Made by a program: the position numbers and the translations under genes. Under the pieces are notes generated by a model. The model was not told where the DNA came from. It worked only from the letters and a program-made list of their open reading frames with translations, and did no database searches. Of a stretch of 64,000 bases of DNA, positions 1-8,996 are shown one piece after another (position 1 is the stretch's first letter; each line of letters begins with the position of its first letter). Origin of the DNA: Saccharicrinis carchari (lineage in GTDB: Bacteria; Bacteroidota; Bacteroidia; Bacteroidales; Marinilabiliaceae); contig NZ_FXTB01000004.1 in assembly GCF_900182605.1 (NCBI RefSeq), positions 124,001 through 188,000 of the forward strand, written 5' to 3'.

Positions 1-698
1 ATAATTATATTGCCTTCGGCCGGATGATTGGCCATGGAATAGGCTCGGTAGGTCTCTTCGGGGTTTACCATTTGCAGGTCAAAAATACCGAACTTCTCGT
101 ACTCGTCGCGGAATTTTTCGTCGATATCCATATCTTTAAAATCAACAGTAATCTTAGGTACGTCAATTTGGATATAACCTCCCGATTTAAAGTCCAGATT
201 TTCGCCATCTGGCAATTTCACCACAAATTCTTTAATAAAAGTGGCCACGTTATTATTGGAAACCACCGTACATTCCCATTTTTTAATGCCGAGTACTTCT
301 TGCGGAATTTCCATTTTCATGTCTTCCTTCACCTTTACCTGACAGGCTAATCGCCAATCATTGGCTTGCTCCTTACGGCTAAAGAAGTCTGTTTCGGTAG
401 GCAAAATACTGCCTGCCCCATCGTGTACCTGACAACGGCACATGGCACATGTACCTCCGCCCCCACATGCCGAGGGAAGAAATATCTTGTTATTTCCTAA
501 AGCGGATAATAATGTTTGACCCGGATCTACTACCAGTTCTTTTTCGCCGTTGTTAATGTCAATAACAACCGTTCCTTCCGGTGTAAGTTTTTTCTTTACG
601 TACAATAGTATGGACACCAAGAATAGTACAACCAATAAAAATACTACCACACTGGTGGCTATCACCGTAGCCTGACTTGCTAAAAATATCATATTCAT
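1..698 (-). CDS. nqrF: Na+-translocating NADH:quinone reductase subunit F, 3' end missing
   Basis: NqrF is the NADH-oxidising, FAD- and 2Fe-2S-carrying subunit of the sodium-pumping NADH:quinone reductase in the inner membrane. About 232 residues are visible before the window edge. A single N-terminal membrane helix lies at about residues 4-33. A ferredoxin domain follows with cysteines at 78, 84, 87 and 119 (CGGGGTCAMC plus a distal LACQ). The start of the FAD-binding domain carries the RAYSMAN motif near residue 220. The NADH-binding part is off the window. The ATG at 696-698 directly abuts the nqrE stop (699-701), so translation is probably coupled; a second in-frame ATG lies at 690-692. 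It is the last gene of the A-to-F operon in this window. The identification is certain from motif and context. Confidence 0.97.
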   Translation of the reverse strand, partial: MNMIFLASQATVIATSVVVFLLVVLFLVSILLYVKKKLTPEGTVVIDINNGEKELVVDPGQTLLSALGNNKIFLPSACGGGGTCAMCRCQVHDGAGSILPTETDFFSRKEQANDWRLACQVKVKEDMKMEIPQEVLGIKKWECTVVSNNNVATFIKEFVVKLPDGENLDFKSGGYIQIDVPKITVDFKDMDIDEKFRDEYEKFGIFDLQMVNPEETYRAYSMANHPAEGNII

Positions 699-1316
699 CT
701 ATAATTGAATTCCCATAAAACTCATAAACCCTATCGCCATTAAACCTGTGACGATAAATGTGATACCCAAACCCCGCAATGGATCGGGCACATCGGAGTA
801 CTTTATTTTTTCGCGTATGGCCGCAATACCCACAATAGCCAGTAAAAATCCAATACCGGAGCCCAGCCCAAAGGTAGTAGCCTCTGCCAAGGAGGCGTAT
901 TCACGCTCTTGCATAAACAGCGAACCACCCAAAATAGCGCAATTTACCGCTATCAGCGGTAAAAATATACCCAGGGAGGTGTACAGTGCCGGTGCAAATT
1001 TTTCTACACTCATTTCTACCAATTGCACCATGGAGGCAATAACGGCTATAAACATGATAAAACTTAAAAAGCTTAAGTTTACTCCGGCAAAGCTTTCGCC
1101 CAACCAAATTAGTGCGCCTTCGCCAAGTACGTATTTGTTTAACAGGTAGTTTACCGGCACGGTAATGGCCAATACAAATACCACAGCAACCCCAAGCCCG
1201 AACGATGTTTTTACCGTTTTTGATACTGCCAGGTACGAACACATTCCCAGGAAGTACGCAAACACCATGTTATCGATAAAGATAGACTTGACGAATATAT
1301 TGATTAAATTTTCCAT
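699..1316 (-). CDS. nqrE: Na+-NQR subunit E
   Basis: Integral membrane subunit of the Na+-NQR complex. NqrE and NqrD are homologous, inversely oriented proteins that share an intramembrane iron centre at their interface. The 205-residue product is almost entirely hydrophobic, with about six helices, and has the conserved start [10 protein letters not shown]-type helix and the central NCAILG motif, whose cysteine is a metal-centre candidate. Length is standard for the family. ATG start at 1314-1316, 26 bases after nqrD, and stop directly touching the nqrF start. Part of the nqrABCDEF operon. Confidence 0.96.
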   Translation of the reverse strand: MENLINIFVKSIFIDNMVFAYFLGMCSYLAVSKTVKTSFGLGVAVVFVLAITVPVNYLLNKYVLGEGALIWLGESFAGVNLSFLSFIMFIAVIASMVQLVEMSVEKFAPALYTSLGIFLPLIAVNCAILGGSLFMQEREYASLAEATTFGLGSGIGFLLAIVGIAAIREKIKYSDVPDPLRGLGITFIVTGLMAIGFMSFMGIQL

Positions 1317-1342
1317 TTAGATCAGTTTTTTCCGTTTAATAA

Positions 1343-1999
1343 TTACGATTCAACCAAGTCCTTGTTGCGAGAACGTTGAACCCAAATAATGATACCCACG
1401 GTAATCAATGCCATCGGAGGCAAAATCATGAAACCGTTATTGGCATATCCCCAGTCGTAAAATACCTGTGGAATAACATGCAAGGTGCCCAATCCGGGCA
1501 GCGTTAAGGTACCTGACCCGAACAATTCCCGGAAGAAAGCCACGATAATCAGGATTACACCATACCCGGCTGCATTGCCCACACCATCGAGTGCCGACTG
1601 CCAGGGTTTGTTACCTAAGGCAAAGGCCTCCAGGCGCCCCATGATGATACAGTTGGTTATAATTAATCCAACAAATACGCTCAATTGCCTGCTCACCTCG
1701 TAGGCAAAGGCCTTCAGTATCTGGTCCACCAGTATTACAAGTGCCGCCACCACCACCAGCTGTACGATAATACGAATACGCGAAGGGATAGTGTTGCGAA
1801 GCAATGATATAATTACGTTGGCCGAAACCAACACAAATACAACCGAAATAGACATTACAATGGCCGGTTCTAATTTGGCCGTCACCGCCAATGCCGAGCA
1901 AATACCCAATACCTGTATGGTAATCGGATTTTGAACGCTAAGCGGGTTTGTTATCAGTTTTCGGTTTTTAGCTGAAAACAAAGGTTCTTTGTTACTCAT
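1343..1999 (-). CDS. nqrD: Na+-NQR subunit D
   Basis: Membrane subunit of the Na+-NQR sodium pump and partner of NqrE. The 218-residue protein has a short polar N-terminus, then about six hydrophobic segments. The signature TNCIIMGRLEAFA sits near residue 113 and supplies the conserved Cys of the intramembrane iron site; LGICSALAVT near residue 31 supplies the matching Cys of the other half. Located 11 bases after nqrC and 26 before nqrE. Length and motifs are normal for the family. Confidence 0.96.
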   Translation of the reverse strand: MSNKEPLFSAKNRKLITNPLSVQNPITIQVLGICSALAVTAKLEPAIVMSISVVFVLVSANVIISLLRNTIPSRIRIIVQLVVVAALVILVDQILKAFAYEVSRQLSVFVGLIITNCIIMGRLEAFALGNKPWQSALDGVGNAAGYGVILIIVAFFRELFGSGTLTLPGLGTLHVIPQVFYDWGYANNGFMILPPMALITVGIIIWVQRSRNKDLVES

Positions 2000-2010
2000 T
2001 TTTTAACCGT

Positions 2011-2706
2011 TTAGTTTTTTAAATATTCTATATATCCTTGCAGGCCGTTCATTAACATATCCTGCAGGCCATTTCCGGTGATTGTACCCCCGGTAATCGC
2101 ATCTACCGCGTGCTCATTGCCTTCGGCAAGGCCTCCTTTTAATACCTTAATAGAAGTAAAGGTACCGGATTTATCGAAGATGGTTTTTCCTATAAACTGG
2201 TCTTCGAATGATTCATGTGCAATTTCTGCACCCAATCCCGGTGTTTCGCCTTTGTGGTCGAAGCTGGCACCAAAAATAGTTTCTTTATCTTCGTTAAGTG
2301 AGACATAACCCCAAATGGGTCCCCACAATCCAACACCGCGCAAGGGTATAATTAATTTTTCGCTACCATTATCAAGCGTACATATGTATAGCGGATACTT
2401 GCGTTCTTCGGCCGGTTTACGATTCTCTTTAGTCAGGTCAATATCAAAGGCGTTGCCTTCTACTTCCTCACCACTCATATTAATAACCTTGGTATTGTTA
2501 CCAATATGCTCATCGTAAATTCTTTCAGCTGTTGTCGCATCACTATCGATACCCACCGACCTTAACAGGTCAATTTTTTTAGCCACCTCAACGTTTTTAC
2601 TCTGTATTGGATTTAGGGTTTCCGATACAAAAGCCAAAATCGCAGCTACCACAATTACCATGGCCGATGCATATAGAAATGTATATAAATTTCCTTGTTT
2701 GTCCAT
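2011..2706 (-). CDS. nqrC: Na+-NQR subunit C, covalent FMN protein
   Basis: Periplasmic flavoprotein subunit of Na+-NQR that carries FMN bound covalently to a threonine through a phosphoester. The 231-residue protein has one N-terminal membrane anchor (about 10-30) and a C-terminal FMN-binding domain. The attachment motif reads DAITGGTITG, with the predicted FMN threonine at 208. Most family members have S-G-A-T here; this one has T-G-G-T, which still keeps the modified Thr. A flavin transferase (ApbE) would be required and is not in the window. Twelve bases separate it from nqrB and eleven from nqrD. Confidence 0.96.
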   Translation of the reverse strand: MDKQGNLYTFLYASAMVIVVAAILAFVSETLNPIQSKNVEVAKKIDLLRSVGIDSDATTAERIYDEHIGNNTKVINMSGEEVEGNAFDIDLTKENRKPAEERKYPLYICTLDNGSEKLIIPLRGVGLWGPIWGYVSLNEDKETIFGASFDHKGETPGLGAEIAHESFEDQFIGKTIFDKSGTFTSIKVLKGGLAEGNEHAVDAITGGTITGNGLQDMLMNGLQGYIEYLKN

Positions 2707-2718
2707 TGTTATAGTTTA

Positions 2719-3897
2719 TTAAGCGTTTACTTTAACTCGTTTTAAACGGCGTTTAATATGCTGCTGAACAACCATGTGATCAATCAATGGTGCAAAAGTG
2801 TTCATCAGTAGAATGGCCAACATCACACCTTCGGGATATGCCGGGTTGAATACACGTATCAACATAGCAAATACACCAATGAGGAATCCATAAATAAACT
2901 TTCCTTTTTCGGTTCGGGTAGCAGATACGGGATCAGTGGCCATAAAAACAGCACCAAAGGCAAAGCCTCCCAGACAAAGCTGGTGTACTGCATCCACCGA
3001 CATCAATTCGTTGGATCCTATGGCATTAAATCCCAGTGCCATCAGATAGCCTCCGGCAAATACGCTGAGCATTATTTTCCAACTTCCTATTCCGGTAATC
3101 AATAATACCAATGCACCTATAAGGATAGCTATCATACTTGTTTCGCCTATGGAGCCGGGTATAATACCTAAAAAACTGTGCCATAAATCTAAAGGTTGTC
3201 CATTGGCCAGCAACTCTGTTTTACCCACGGCCGCATTACCCAGTGCTGTTGCACCTGAATAGCCATCTACTATGCCCTCGCCCTTGGTCATACCGGAAAC
3301 CCATATAAGGTCGCCCGACATTTTTGAGGGATAGGCAAAAAACAAGAAGGCCCTCGCTATCAACGCCGGGTTCCAGATATTCATACCTGTACCGCCAAAC
3401 ACTTCTTTACCTATAATCACGGCAAAGGCGGTAGCCACCGCCACCATCCACAAAGGAACATCTGCCGGCATCACTAAAGGTATAAGCATCCCCGATACCA
3501 GAAAGCCCTCGGCTACTTCGTGCCCACGTAGTTGTGCAAACATAAACTCAATGCCAAGACCCACCACATAGGCTACCACAACAATAGGAAGCACTTTTAA
3601 AGCACCGTACCCTAACATTTGCCAAAAATCAGCATCGGGTTGACCCAAAGCCAAAAAATGCTGGTACCCTGTGTTCCATATACCAAACAGCAAAGCAGGT
3701 ATCAAGGCCATCACCACAATAGACATTGTTCTTTTTGAATCAATGGCATCATGGATATGCACACCGCTTTTTGACGTTTTGGCCGGAACAAAAAGTAGAG
3801 TCTCAAAAGCATCGAATGTGGAGTGCAACTTTTCAAACTTCCCTCCTTTTTCAAAGTTTGGTTTGATTTTATCTAAATATTGTCTTAATGCTTTCAA
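2719..3897 (-). CDS. nqrB: Na+-NQR subunit B, sodium-channel and FMN subunit
   Basis: Largest membrane subunit of Na+-NQR; it carries the sodium pathway, a covalent FMN and riboflavin. The 392-residue product has about ten membrane helices. The FMN attachment motif is YSGATALG with the modified threonine at 217. Residues GTGMNIWNPALIARAF (about 169-184) match the conserved helix before it. The start codon is TTG (3895-3897): the protein begins K-A-L-R-x-Y-L-D-K, as related NqrB proteins do, and no better in-frame ATG exists upstream. The gene follows nqrA by 39 bases. Confidence 0.96.
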   Translation of the reverse strand: MKALRQYLDKIKPNFEKGGKFEKLHSTFDAFETLLFVPAKTSKSGVHIHDAIDSKRTMSIVVMALIPALLFGIWNTGYQHFLALGQPDADFWQMLGYGALKVLPIVVVAYVVGLGIEFMFAQLRGHEVAEGFLVSGMLIPLVMPADVPLWMVAVATAFAVIIGKEVFGGTGMNIWNPALIARAFLFFAYPSKMSGDLIWVSGMTKGEGIVDGYSGATALGNAAVGKTELLANGQPLDLWHSFLGIIPGSIGETSMIAILIGALVLLITGIGSWKIMLSVFAGGYLMALGFNAIGSNELMSVDAVHQLCLGGFAFGAVFMATDPVSATRTEKGKFIYGFLIGVFAMLIRVFNPAYPEGVMLAILLMNTFAPLIDHMVVQQHIKRRLKRVKVNA

Positions 3898-3936
3898 TTT
3901 ACTATAGTTTTAATATTTACAAATTGATTGAACATA

Positions 3937-5286
3937 TCAGCTCATCTCTTTTATCATCACATCCAGGCCTTTGCGCAAAATGCTTTGAATTTCTAACTTT
4001 GAGGTACACACAAATTCACACAGTGCCAGATCCTCTTCTACCACTTCGTAAATTCCTAACTGCTCCATTTTATCTATATCAACGGTAATAATCGCTTTTA
4101 TCAGCTGTTCGGGCATGATATCCATAGGCAGCACCTTGTTGTATTCGCCGGAAACGATAATAGCACGTTTACCACCGTTAAGATTAGCATCTAAAACGTA
4201 TTGCTTTTTGCCGCTCAACCAGGTAAAAAATGTGCGCGACAAACTGAACTTATCCAATCCCGGGGCGGCCCATCCCATAAATTCGCTTTTGTCGCCTTCG
4301 GGTATTACGGTAAATTGAGCATGGTAACTACCCAAGTAGCCATCCTTACCAATATTAGTTCCCGTGAGTACGTTACCACTGATGTATCTCAAATTACCTT
4401 CCGATACATTATTGGCTACATAGGGTGCAATGTTAGCGCCTACTTTTGTTCGTACATAGTTTCGGTTTTTCAGCTCAGAACCCGTTAAGGCAATCACTCT
4501 GGACGCATCGTAGGTACCTTCAAGAAATAGTTTACCCAAAGATATAACCTCCTGTGGCTGAATAGTCCAACACAGCTCACCTTTATTGATTGGCGAAACA
4601 TGATGAATCTGAACACCTACATTACCGGCCGGATGCGGACCCGAAAAAGAATGTCTTGTAACCCCCTGAGTAGATAAAAACAGCTTGGATGCCATTTGCT
4701 GATTTACACCAATATGAACTCCACCCGGGGTTAGTTTATTCAACACATCGACCCCGGCCTGAAATTCTTTTTCCTGCCCTGATACGATAAAGTCATAATC
4801 CGGAGCCAGGGGAGCCGAATCGAATGCTGAAATAAAAATACCTTTGGGTTCGTCCTCGGCATTGGCGATTATATTGTAAGGACGCTGACGAAGGAAAGGC
4901 CACATACCGGCTGCCTTCATTTTTTTTATTGCTTCCTCTTTAGATACCTGCTTTGGATCAACTGCCCCAAACTCTTCAGCCTCGTTCTGGTTATCACTCT
5001 TAACCACAACCTCTAATATTCGTCTGCGCTCGCCACGGTTTACCAGCGTAACCTCGCCGCTAACCGGAGAAACAAACTTAATATCGGTGCGGTATTTGTC
5101 GTAAAACAATACCGAACCCACTTTAACTTTGTCGCCAGGCTTAACCGCCAACTTTGGCACTAAGCCGGGAAAGTCCCCCGGCTTTACAGCAAAGAGCTCA
5201 GGTAGCTTCACAGCACCAAATACTGTTTCCGCTTTACCTTCCAGCCGAATATCAAGACCTTTTTTTATTTTGATTACGTCTGACAT
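3937..5286 (-). CDS. nqrA: Na+-NQR subunit A
   Basis: Cytoplasmic-side subunit of Na+-NQR, implicated in quinone binding and complex assembly. The start chosen is the ATG at 5284-5286, giving 449 residues beginning MSDVIKIKKGLDI, which matches how NqrA proteins start; an in-frame upstream extension to 5328 adds 14 residues of AT-rich leader sequence with no family support. The barrel-sandwich-like domain near residues 30-95 and the region AxxAxxEP (AEDEPKG, about 145) are typical. It is the first gene of the operon, with a -7 promoter element about 35 bases upstream. A high-expression respiratory operon. Confidence 0.96.
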   Translation of the reverse strand: MSDVIKIKKGLDIRLEGKAETVFGAVKLPELFAVKPGDFPGLVPKLAVKPGDKVKVGSVLFYDKYRTDIKFVSPVSGEVTLVNRGERRRILEVVVKSDNQNEAEEFGAVDPKQVSKEEAIKKMKAAGMWPFLRQRPYNIIANAEDEPKGIFISAFDSAPLAPDYDFIVSGQEKEFQAGVDVLNKLTPGGVHIGVNQQMASKLFLSTQGVTRHSFSGPHPAGNVGVQIHHVSPINKGELCWTIQPQEVISLGKLFLEGTYDASRVIALTGSELKNRNYVRTKVGANIAPYVANNVSEGNLRYISGNVLTGTNIGKDGYLGSYHAQFTVIPEGDKSEFMGWAAPGLDKFSLSRTFFTWLSGKKQYVLDANLNGGKRAIIVSGEYNKVLPMDIMPEQLIKAIITVDIDKMEQLGIYEVVEEDLALCEFVCTSKLEIQSILRKGLDVMIKEMS

Positions 5287-5317
5287 GTTTGATAAAAAGT
5301 TTTTTAAAAATTTGATG

Positions 5318-5325
5318 CAAAAATA
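5318..5325 (-). promoter_or_regulatory. Predicted -7 element of the nqr operon
   Basis: On the minus strand this reads TATTTTTG, matching the Bacteroidota -7 consensus TAnnTTTG. It lies 32-39 bases before the nqrA start, leaving a leader of roughly 25 bases. No clear -33 TTTG is present at the expected distance, so the assignment rests on the -7 box and position. Confidence 0.5.
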
Positions 5326-5402
5326 CAATAAATTCTAACTTGTCCATCCCTTTGAGTCAACAATTAAAGAAAAAAATCATCAAATCGCATTTATAGAAAA
5401 AA

Positions 5403-5434
5403 TTTGTACATGCCGTACATGTTAAATATATTTG
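5403..5434 (+). promoter_or_regulatory. Strong Bacteroidota promoter with a nested palindrome
   Basis: TTTG at 5403-5406, a 20-base spacer, then TATATTTG at 5427-5434: an exact match to the phylum's TTTG-N19-21-TAnnTTTG promoter. The spacer contains TGTAC-ATGCC-GTACA (5405-5419) and the overlapping ACATG-CCGTA-CATGT, so a dimeric repressor could bind between the two boxes. Transcription would start near 5441 and run rightward through an approximately 350-base leader into the plug-protein gene. Confidence 0.7.
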
Positions 5435-5794
5435 CAGCTAAGTAAACGTGCTTAACATAGAAACTCAACAGACATAAGGTTCAACATCACTGTAATTGAG
5501 AGAGCGAAACGGATGTTCGTAATTACAAGATGACAATAATTGAATCTTATCTTAACAGCCTATCAAAACAGAGCGTGAAGACTATAACTCCGAATAGTAG
5601 TTAAAAAATTTAGCATTAAAGGTCAACACAGTACATCTGGCCTTGAAAGGTAAATATTTCCCGATTTCAAAGATAGTCTTGAAAATTATACAGCCATAGA
5701 AAAAACAGGATTTGATTCTGAAGCGGAACGCTCATCATGGCAGCAACATAATTTATATAAAGTACTCCGTAAAACCATTTACCAGTAAAATGCT
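5435..5794 (+). other. Long leader without a recognised gene; hairpin and short open frames
   Basis: This 360-base stretch follows a strong promoter and precedes the plug-protein gene. It contains an interrupted stem, CATC (5485-5488) with GATG (5529-5532) and TGTAATT (5491-5497) with AATTACA (5521-5527), enclosing a purine-rich 23-base loop. A 24-codon open frame starts at the ATG inside the 3' arm (5530-5604), and a second frame stays open from 5654 to a TAA at 5786-5788, six bases before the next start codon. Neither is recognised. It could be a structured leader, a small RNA or the remains of a gene broken by frameshifts. Confidence 0.4.
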
Positions 5795-7063
5795 ATGATA
5801 AAAAAAACCCCTCTTCTATCCTTCTTTCTCCTAATGGTATTTCATTTTTTGAATGCGCAGCCCATTCCCAATCGAGCTTACAAATCCTCCATTAAAACCG
5901 TGCAATGCCATAAGCAGGGCTGGCCCTTGTCCTACCCTATCATTCATATTGGCAGTAGCGATAAAATACTGGTATCGTTCGACGATTTGGTGGGTGAAAC
6001 GCGGGATTACTATTATAGTATTGTGCATTGCGACGAGGGCTGGGAGCCATCGCAGTTAATGGAAACCGAGTATGCCCGCGGAATAAACAAGGTAGCCCTT
6101 TTGGATTATGCCTACTCTTTTAATACTTCCATCGATTATGTGCATTACCAACTTACTTTTCCGAACGAGGATTTAAGCCCTTTGGTTTCGGGCAATTATG
6201 TGTTAAAAGTTTATGAGAACACCCAGACCAGTAATCCTGTTTTATCCCAACGATTTATGGTTACAGAGCAATTGGTGGATGTAATTCCACAGGTAAAATA
6301 CACTATGAATTCGGAATTGAGAAAAGCAAAGCAAGAAATTGACCTGACTATATTTCATCCCAATTTTGAAATGAGCAATCCTTTAAACGATGTTAAGGTG
6401 AGCATATTTCAGAACGGACGAACAGACAATGCCATCACCCGGCTAAAACCACAATTTATAAAGCAAAATGAATTAGTGTACAACTATAATCGCGAAACCC
6501 TGTTTGAGGGCGGTAATGAGTTTAGATGGTTAGATTTACGAAGCATTCGTTTTCAGAGTAGTAAAATAAAGGACATCACGTTTCACGCCCCCTATTCGCA
6601 TGTAGAATTATTCCCCGATGAGATACTTGCCGGACAATCGTACTTTTTTAACAACGATTTTAACGGTAGATATGTAATTGAAATACAGGAGAAAGACGAG
6701 CCTGAAATTGAGGCCGACTATGTATTTGTACATTTTAATCTGCCACGTTCAGCGCCATTGGTGGGTGGCGAGGTGCATCTGGTGGGTGCCTTAACCAATT
6801 GGCAATTTACTGAGAAATCGAAAATGGAGTATAATTTTAACTTAAAACAGTACGAGACATCGTTGCTGCTAAAACAAGGATTTTATAATTACCAATTTGC
6901 TTTTAAGCCTAATAATCTCCGCGAAGCTTCGGTAGGCCTATTTGAAGGCTCGCACAGCAAAGCTGAGAATGACTATCTCATTCTGGTTTATTATCGCGGC
7001 ATGGGCGATTACTACGACAGGTTAATCGGTGTGAGCCAGGTTAATTCTGTAAGTAACCGATAG
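5795..7063 (+). CDS. Type IX secretion system plug-domain protein (DUF5103 family)
   Basis: A 422-residue exported protein with a Sec signal peptide (about 1-22, ending NAQ) followed by all-beta domains. The conserved N-terminal strand pattern with SSIKTVQ, YPIIHIGSSDKILVSFDDL and YYYSIVHCDEGW is that of the DUF5103 family. Members include the Plug component that occupies the SprA translocon of the type IX secretion system in the outer membrane (established for a Flavobacterium homologue). The C-terminal part (about 300-410) has an E-set/carbohydrate-module-like fold pattern (GGEVHLVGALTNWQ). Two T9SS cargo proteins with sorting domains are encoded elsewhere in this window, which fits a working T9SS. 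Stands alone on the plus strand. Confidence 0.85.
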   Translation: MIKKTPLLSFFLLMVFHFLNAQPIPNRAYKSSIKTVQCHKQGWPLSYPIIHIGSSDKILVSFDDLVGETRDYYYSIVHCDEGWEPSQLMETEYARGINKVALLDYAYSFNTSIDYVHYQLTFPNEDLSPLVSGNYVLKVYENTQTSNPVLSQRFMVTEQLVDVIPQVKYTMNSELRKAKQEIDLTIFHPNFEMSNPLNDVKVSIFQNGRTDNAITRLKPQFIKQNELVYNYNRETLFEGGNEFRWLDLRSIRFQSSKIKDITFHAPYSHVELFPDEILAGQSYFFNNDFNGRYVIEIQEKDEPEIEADYVFVHFNLPRSAPLVGGEVHLVGALTNWQFTEKSKMEYNFNLKQYETSLLLKQGFYNYQFAFKPNNLREASVGLFEGSHSKAENDYLILVYYRGMGDYYDRLIGVSQVNSVSNR

Positions 7064-7183
7064 TGAACAATCCGATGAGACGGTAAGTATTGATTGGGCG
7101 AGTGCTTATGCTTTAAAGAGACTGACAATCCTAAACATAAACAATAAAGAAACCTCAACCATTTTGGCTTTGGCTTGCTTTTA

Positions 7184-8224
7184 TTAGGAGCTGGTAATTT
7201 TCCCTGTTAAAATATTTTTTATTGCCATAAAAAAGTATTTCACATCGGTACGAATTCCTTTTTTCCTTTTTTCATCCATATAAATCATTTCGGCTTCAAT
7301 ATTGCCTTTTGAATCGGGCATCAGAAGAGATACGTATGGAGGAATACACCCCGGCTTAAATTGAACACGGAGCTCTTGTACTTCGCGGGGCAGCTCTGAG
7401 AAACGCGTTTGGCTCAAGGGCCGTACCCCTACCAGCGCAAGCTCCCCTTTAAGCAGATTTAACAACTGTGGCAGTTCGTCTAACCAATATTTGCGAAAAA
7501 ACTTACCCCATGGGGTCAATCGAAAATCATTGGCCGGCTTTCCCACTTCGTTATAGCCATTTAACCTAACCACATAGTTCTGCAGATATTGCGAATAAGG
7601 GTGCATGGTTCTTACCTTATAAACGATAAGCTTTTTCCCATCTTTACCTATTCTGGTCATTGGAAATAATATTTTATCGCTACATCCATTTAAATTGCCG
7701 GGTGCCTCTTTTACCTTCATCACCATAAAATACAGCAAGCCCTCTATTTCCTTAAATTCAATAATCGAAAAACCAAAATAAACCAATCTCCCCAAGGTTT
7801 CCGCTTTATAAAAGCCCTTACCCTTTTTTAAATATTTGTAATACTTATTTTTTCTTCTGGCTTTTTTATCCTCAATGTCGGCAATCATGCAGCACCCAAC
7901 AATAATAGAAGTTTCCGGCAAACTGGCGTTGAGGTTTTTTAAATATACATTAAGGTTGTTGCTTAAATTTATTGGACAAACATCCACCAAACCCAACATG
8001 GGTTCTGCTAACTTATTACACCAATCGGACTGGAAAGATTCTACCACACAAACTTTATCGGAGTGTATAGGAACAGTTTGCGAGATATAACCATACACCT
8101 TTTCGGACATACTCTCGATTACTTTGGTTTTACTGCACTCGTCACACTTAATACTATCGACAGGCACAGCCGAGGTATAAAGCATATTGGTGTCAGCATG
8201 TTCTGATTCGTTTCCGATTGGCAT
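7184..8224 (-). CDS. Bacterial sugar transferase without membrane segments
   Basis: The C-terminal half (about residues 185-346) is a phosphoglycosyl transferase (bacterial sugar transferase) domain, shown by KVRTMHPYS (203-211), RLTPWGKFFRK, WLDELPQLLNLLKGE (247-261) and LVGVRPL. Such enzymes move a sugar phosphate from a nucleotide sugar to undecaprenyl phosphate to start surface polysaccharide synthesis. The usual N-terminal membrane helix is absent; instead there are about 180 residues with a CDEC pair (27-30) and an alpha/beta region. The Asp-Glu pair DE (249-250) matches the catalytic diad. ATG start at 8222-8224. Not in a polysaccharide cluster here. Membrane association may be peripheral. 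Confidence 0.85.
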   Translation of the reverse strand: MPIGNESEHADTNMLYTSAVPVDSIKCDECSKTKVIESMSEKVYGYISQTVPIHSDKVCVVESFQSDWCNKLAEPMLGLVDVCPINLSNNLNVYLKNLNASLPETSIIVGCCMIADIEDKKARRKNKYYKYLKKGKGFYKAETLGRLVYFGFSIIEFKEIEGLLYFMVMKVKEAPGNLNGCSDKILFPMTRIGKDGKKLIVYKVRTMHPYSQYLQNYVVRLNGYNEVGKPANDFRLTPWGKFFRKYWLDELPQLLNLLKGELALVGVRPLSQTRFSELPREVQELRVQFKPGCIPPYVSLLMPDSKGNIEAEMIYMDEKRKKGIRTDVKYFFMAIKNILTGKITSS

Positions 8225-8255
8225 TTTGTATAAGGCGTTAATTTAGGCTATGGTA

Positions 8256-8285
8256 CAAATTTAACAAAGCGAACGATAATTCAAT
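8256..8285 (-). promoter_or_regulatory. Predicted promoter of the sugar transferase gene
   Basis: Minus strand: ATTG (8282-8285), 18 bases, then TAAATTTG (8256-8263), a full match to TAnnTTTG with a weak -33. The start codon lies 31 bases downstream of the -7 box. Confidence 0.45.
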
Positions 8286-8605
8286 TATAATATTGATTTA
8301 ACGCTGAACGCTTATTTGCACCGTATCATTTGGTACGCCCCTCGTAGCGATAGGTTAGGATATTTAAACTGTTTTTTACGAAAGCTTTTATTTGCTGGAT
8401 AAACGAATTTTTACAGTATGTGGCAATTTTGGAAGTGTAGAATATCAGATTTATGAAAAAGGTTTACAGCACAAATGTAATAGCAGTGAGAAAACAGCCA
8501 TAAATCAGCCGGCGTTATATAAACAGGACAAATAGTGATTTAACAAGCAGGTTATTTTTTACGGTGTAAAATTAATGAATGCTCTAATACAGGCAAAATA
8601 CCAAG
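8286..8605. other. Intergenic stretch, nothing clear
   Basis: Between the small membrane protein gene and the sugar transferase promoter. It is AT-rich with stop codons in all frames; no convincing hairpin-plus-T-tract, repeat or RNA gene was seen. Confidence 0.5.
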
Positions 8606-8923
8606 CTACCGTTTATACTTTCTAAAGCTCACGTATAAATCCAACGTGGCCGTAATTAACACGGCTATAATCCAATAGCTCCTATTAAAATAGATTGCTA
8701 CCACAGCAGCTGTTAAAAATAAAGCACTAAACAGCATAATGGCATGTAAACGTTTATTTTCTGCTTTCCCTTTTATAAAATTGAACAAACGGCCGCCAAG
8801 TATAGGTATTAATCCAATTATCAAACAAACCAGGGCATAGGGTATATCGTTTAATTGAAATAAAATTCCGGCCAATACCAGAATCATTCCAATAAAATAG
8901 GCTGCACTAAGTGCTTTATACAT
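8606..8923 (-). CDS. Small integral membrane protein, function unknown
   Basis: 105 residues, essentially four membrane helices: about 6-24, 28-45, 63-80 and 83-100, separated by a short basic loop (NFIKGKAENKRLH) and ending in a basic tail (FRKYKR). No family was recognised with confidence; similar four-helix proteins sit next to ftsB in related bacteria. It is transcribed after ftsB, 73 bases downstream, and may share its promoter. ATG at 8921-8923. Confidence 0.7.
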   Translation of the reverse strand: MYKALSAAYFIGMILVLAGILFQLNDIPYALVCLIIGLIPILGGRLFNFIKGKAENKRLHAIMLFSALFLTAAVVAIYFNRSYWIIAVLITATLDLYVSFRKYKR

Positions 8924-8996
8924 AATTATAAAATTGTGTTGTAATTAAATTGTAAACGCTAGCAGCACCTGATTGGCGGTAGCAATAACTTAAAAT

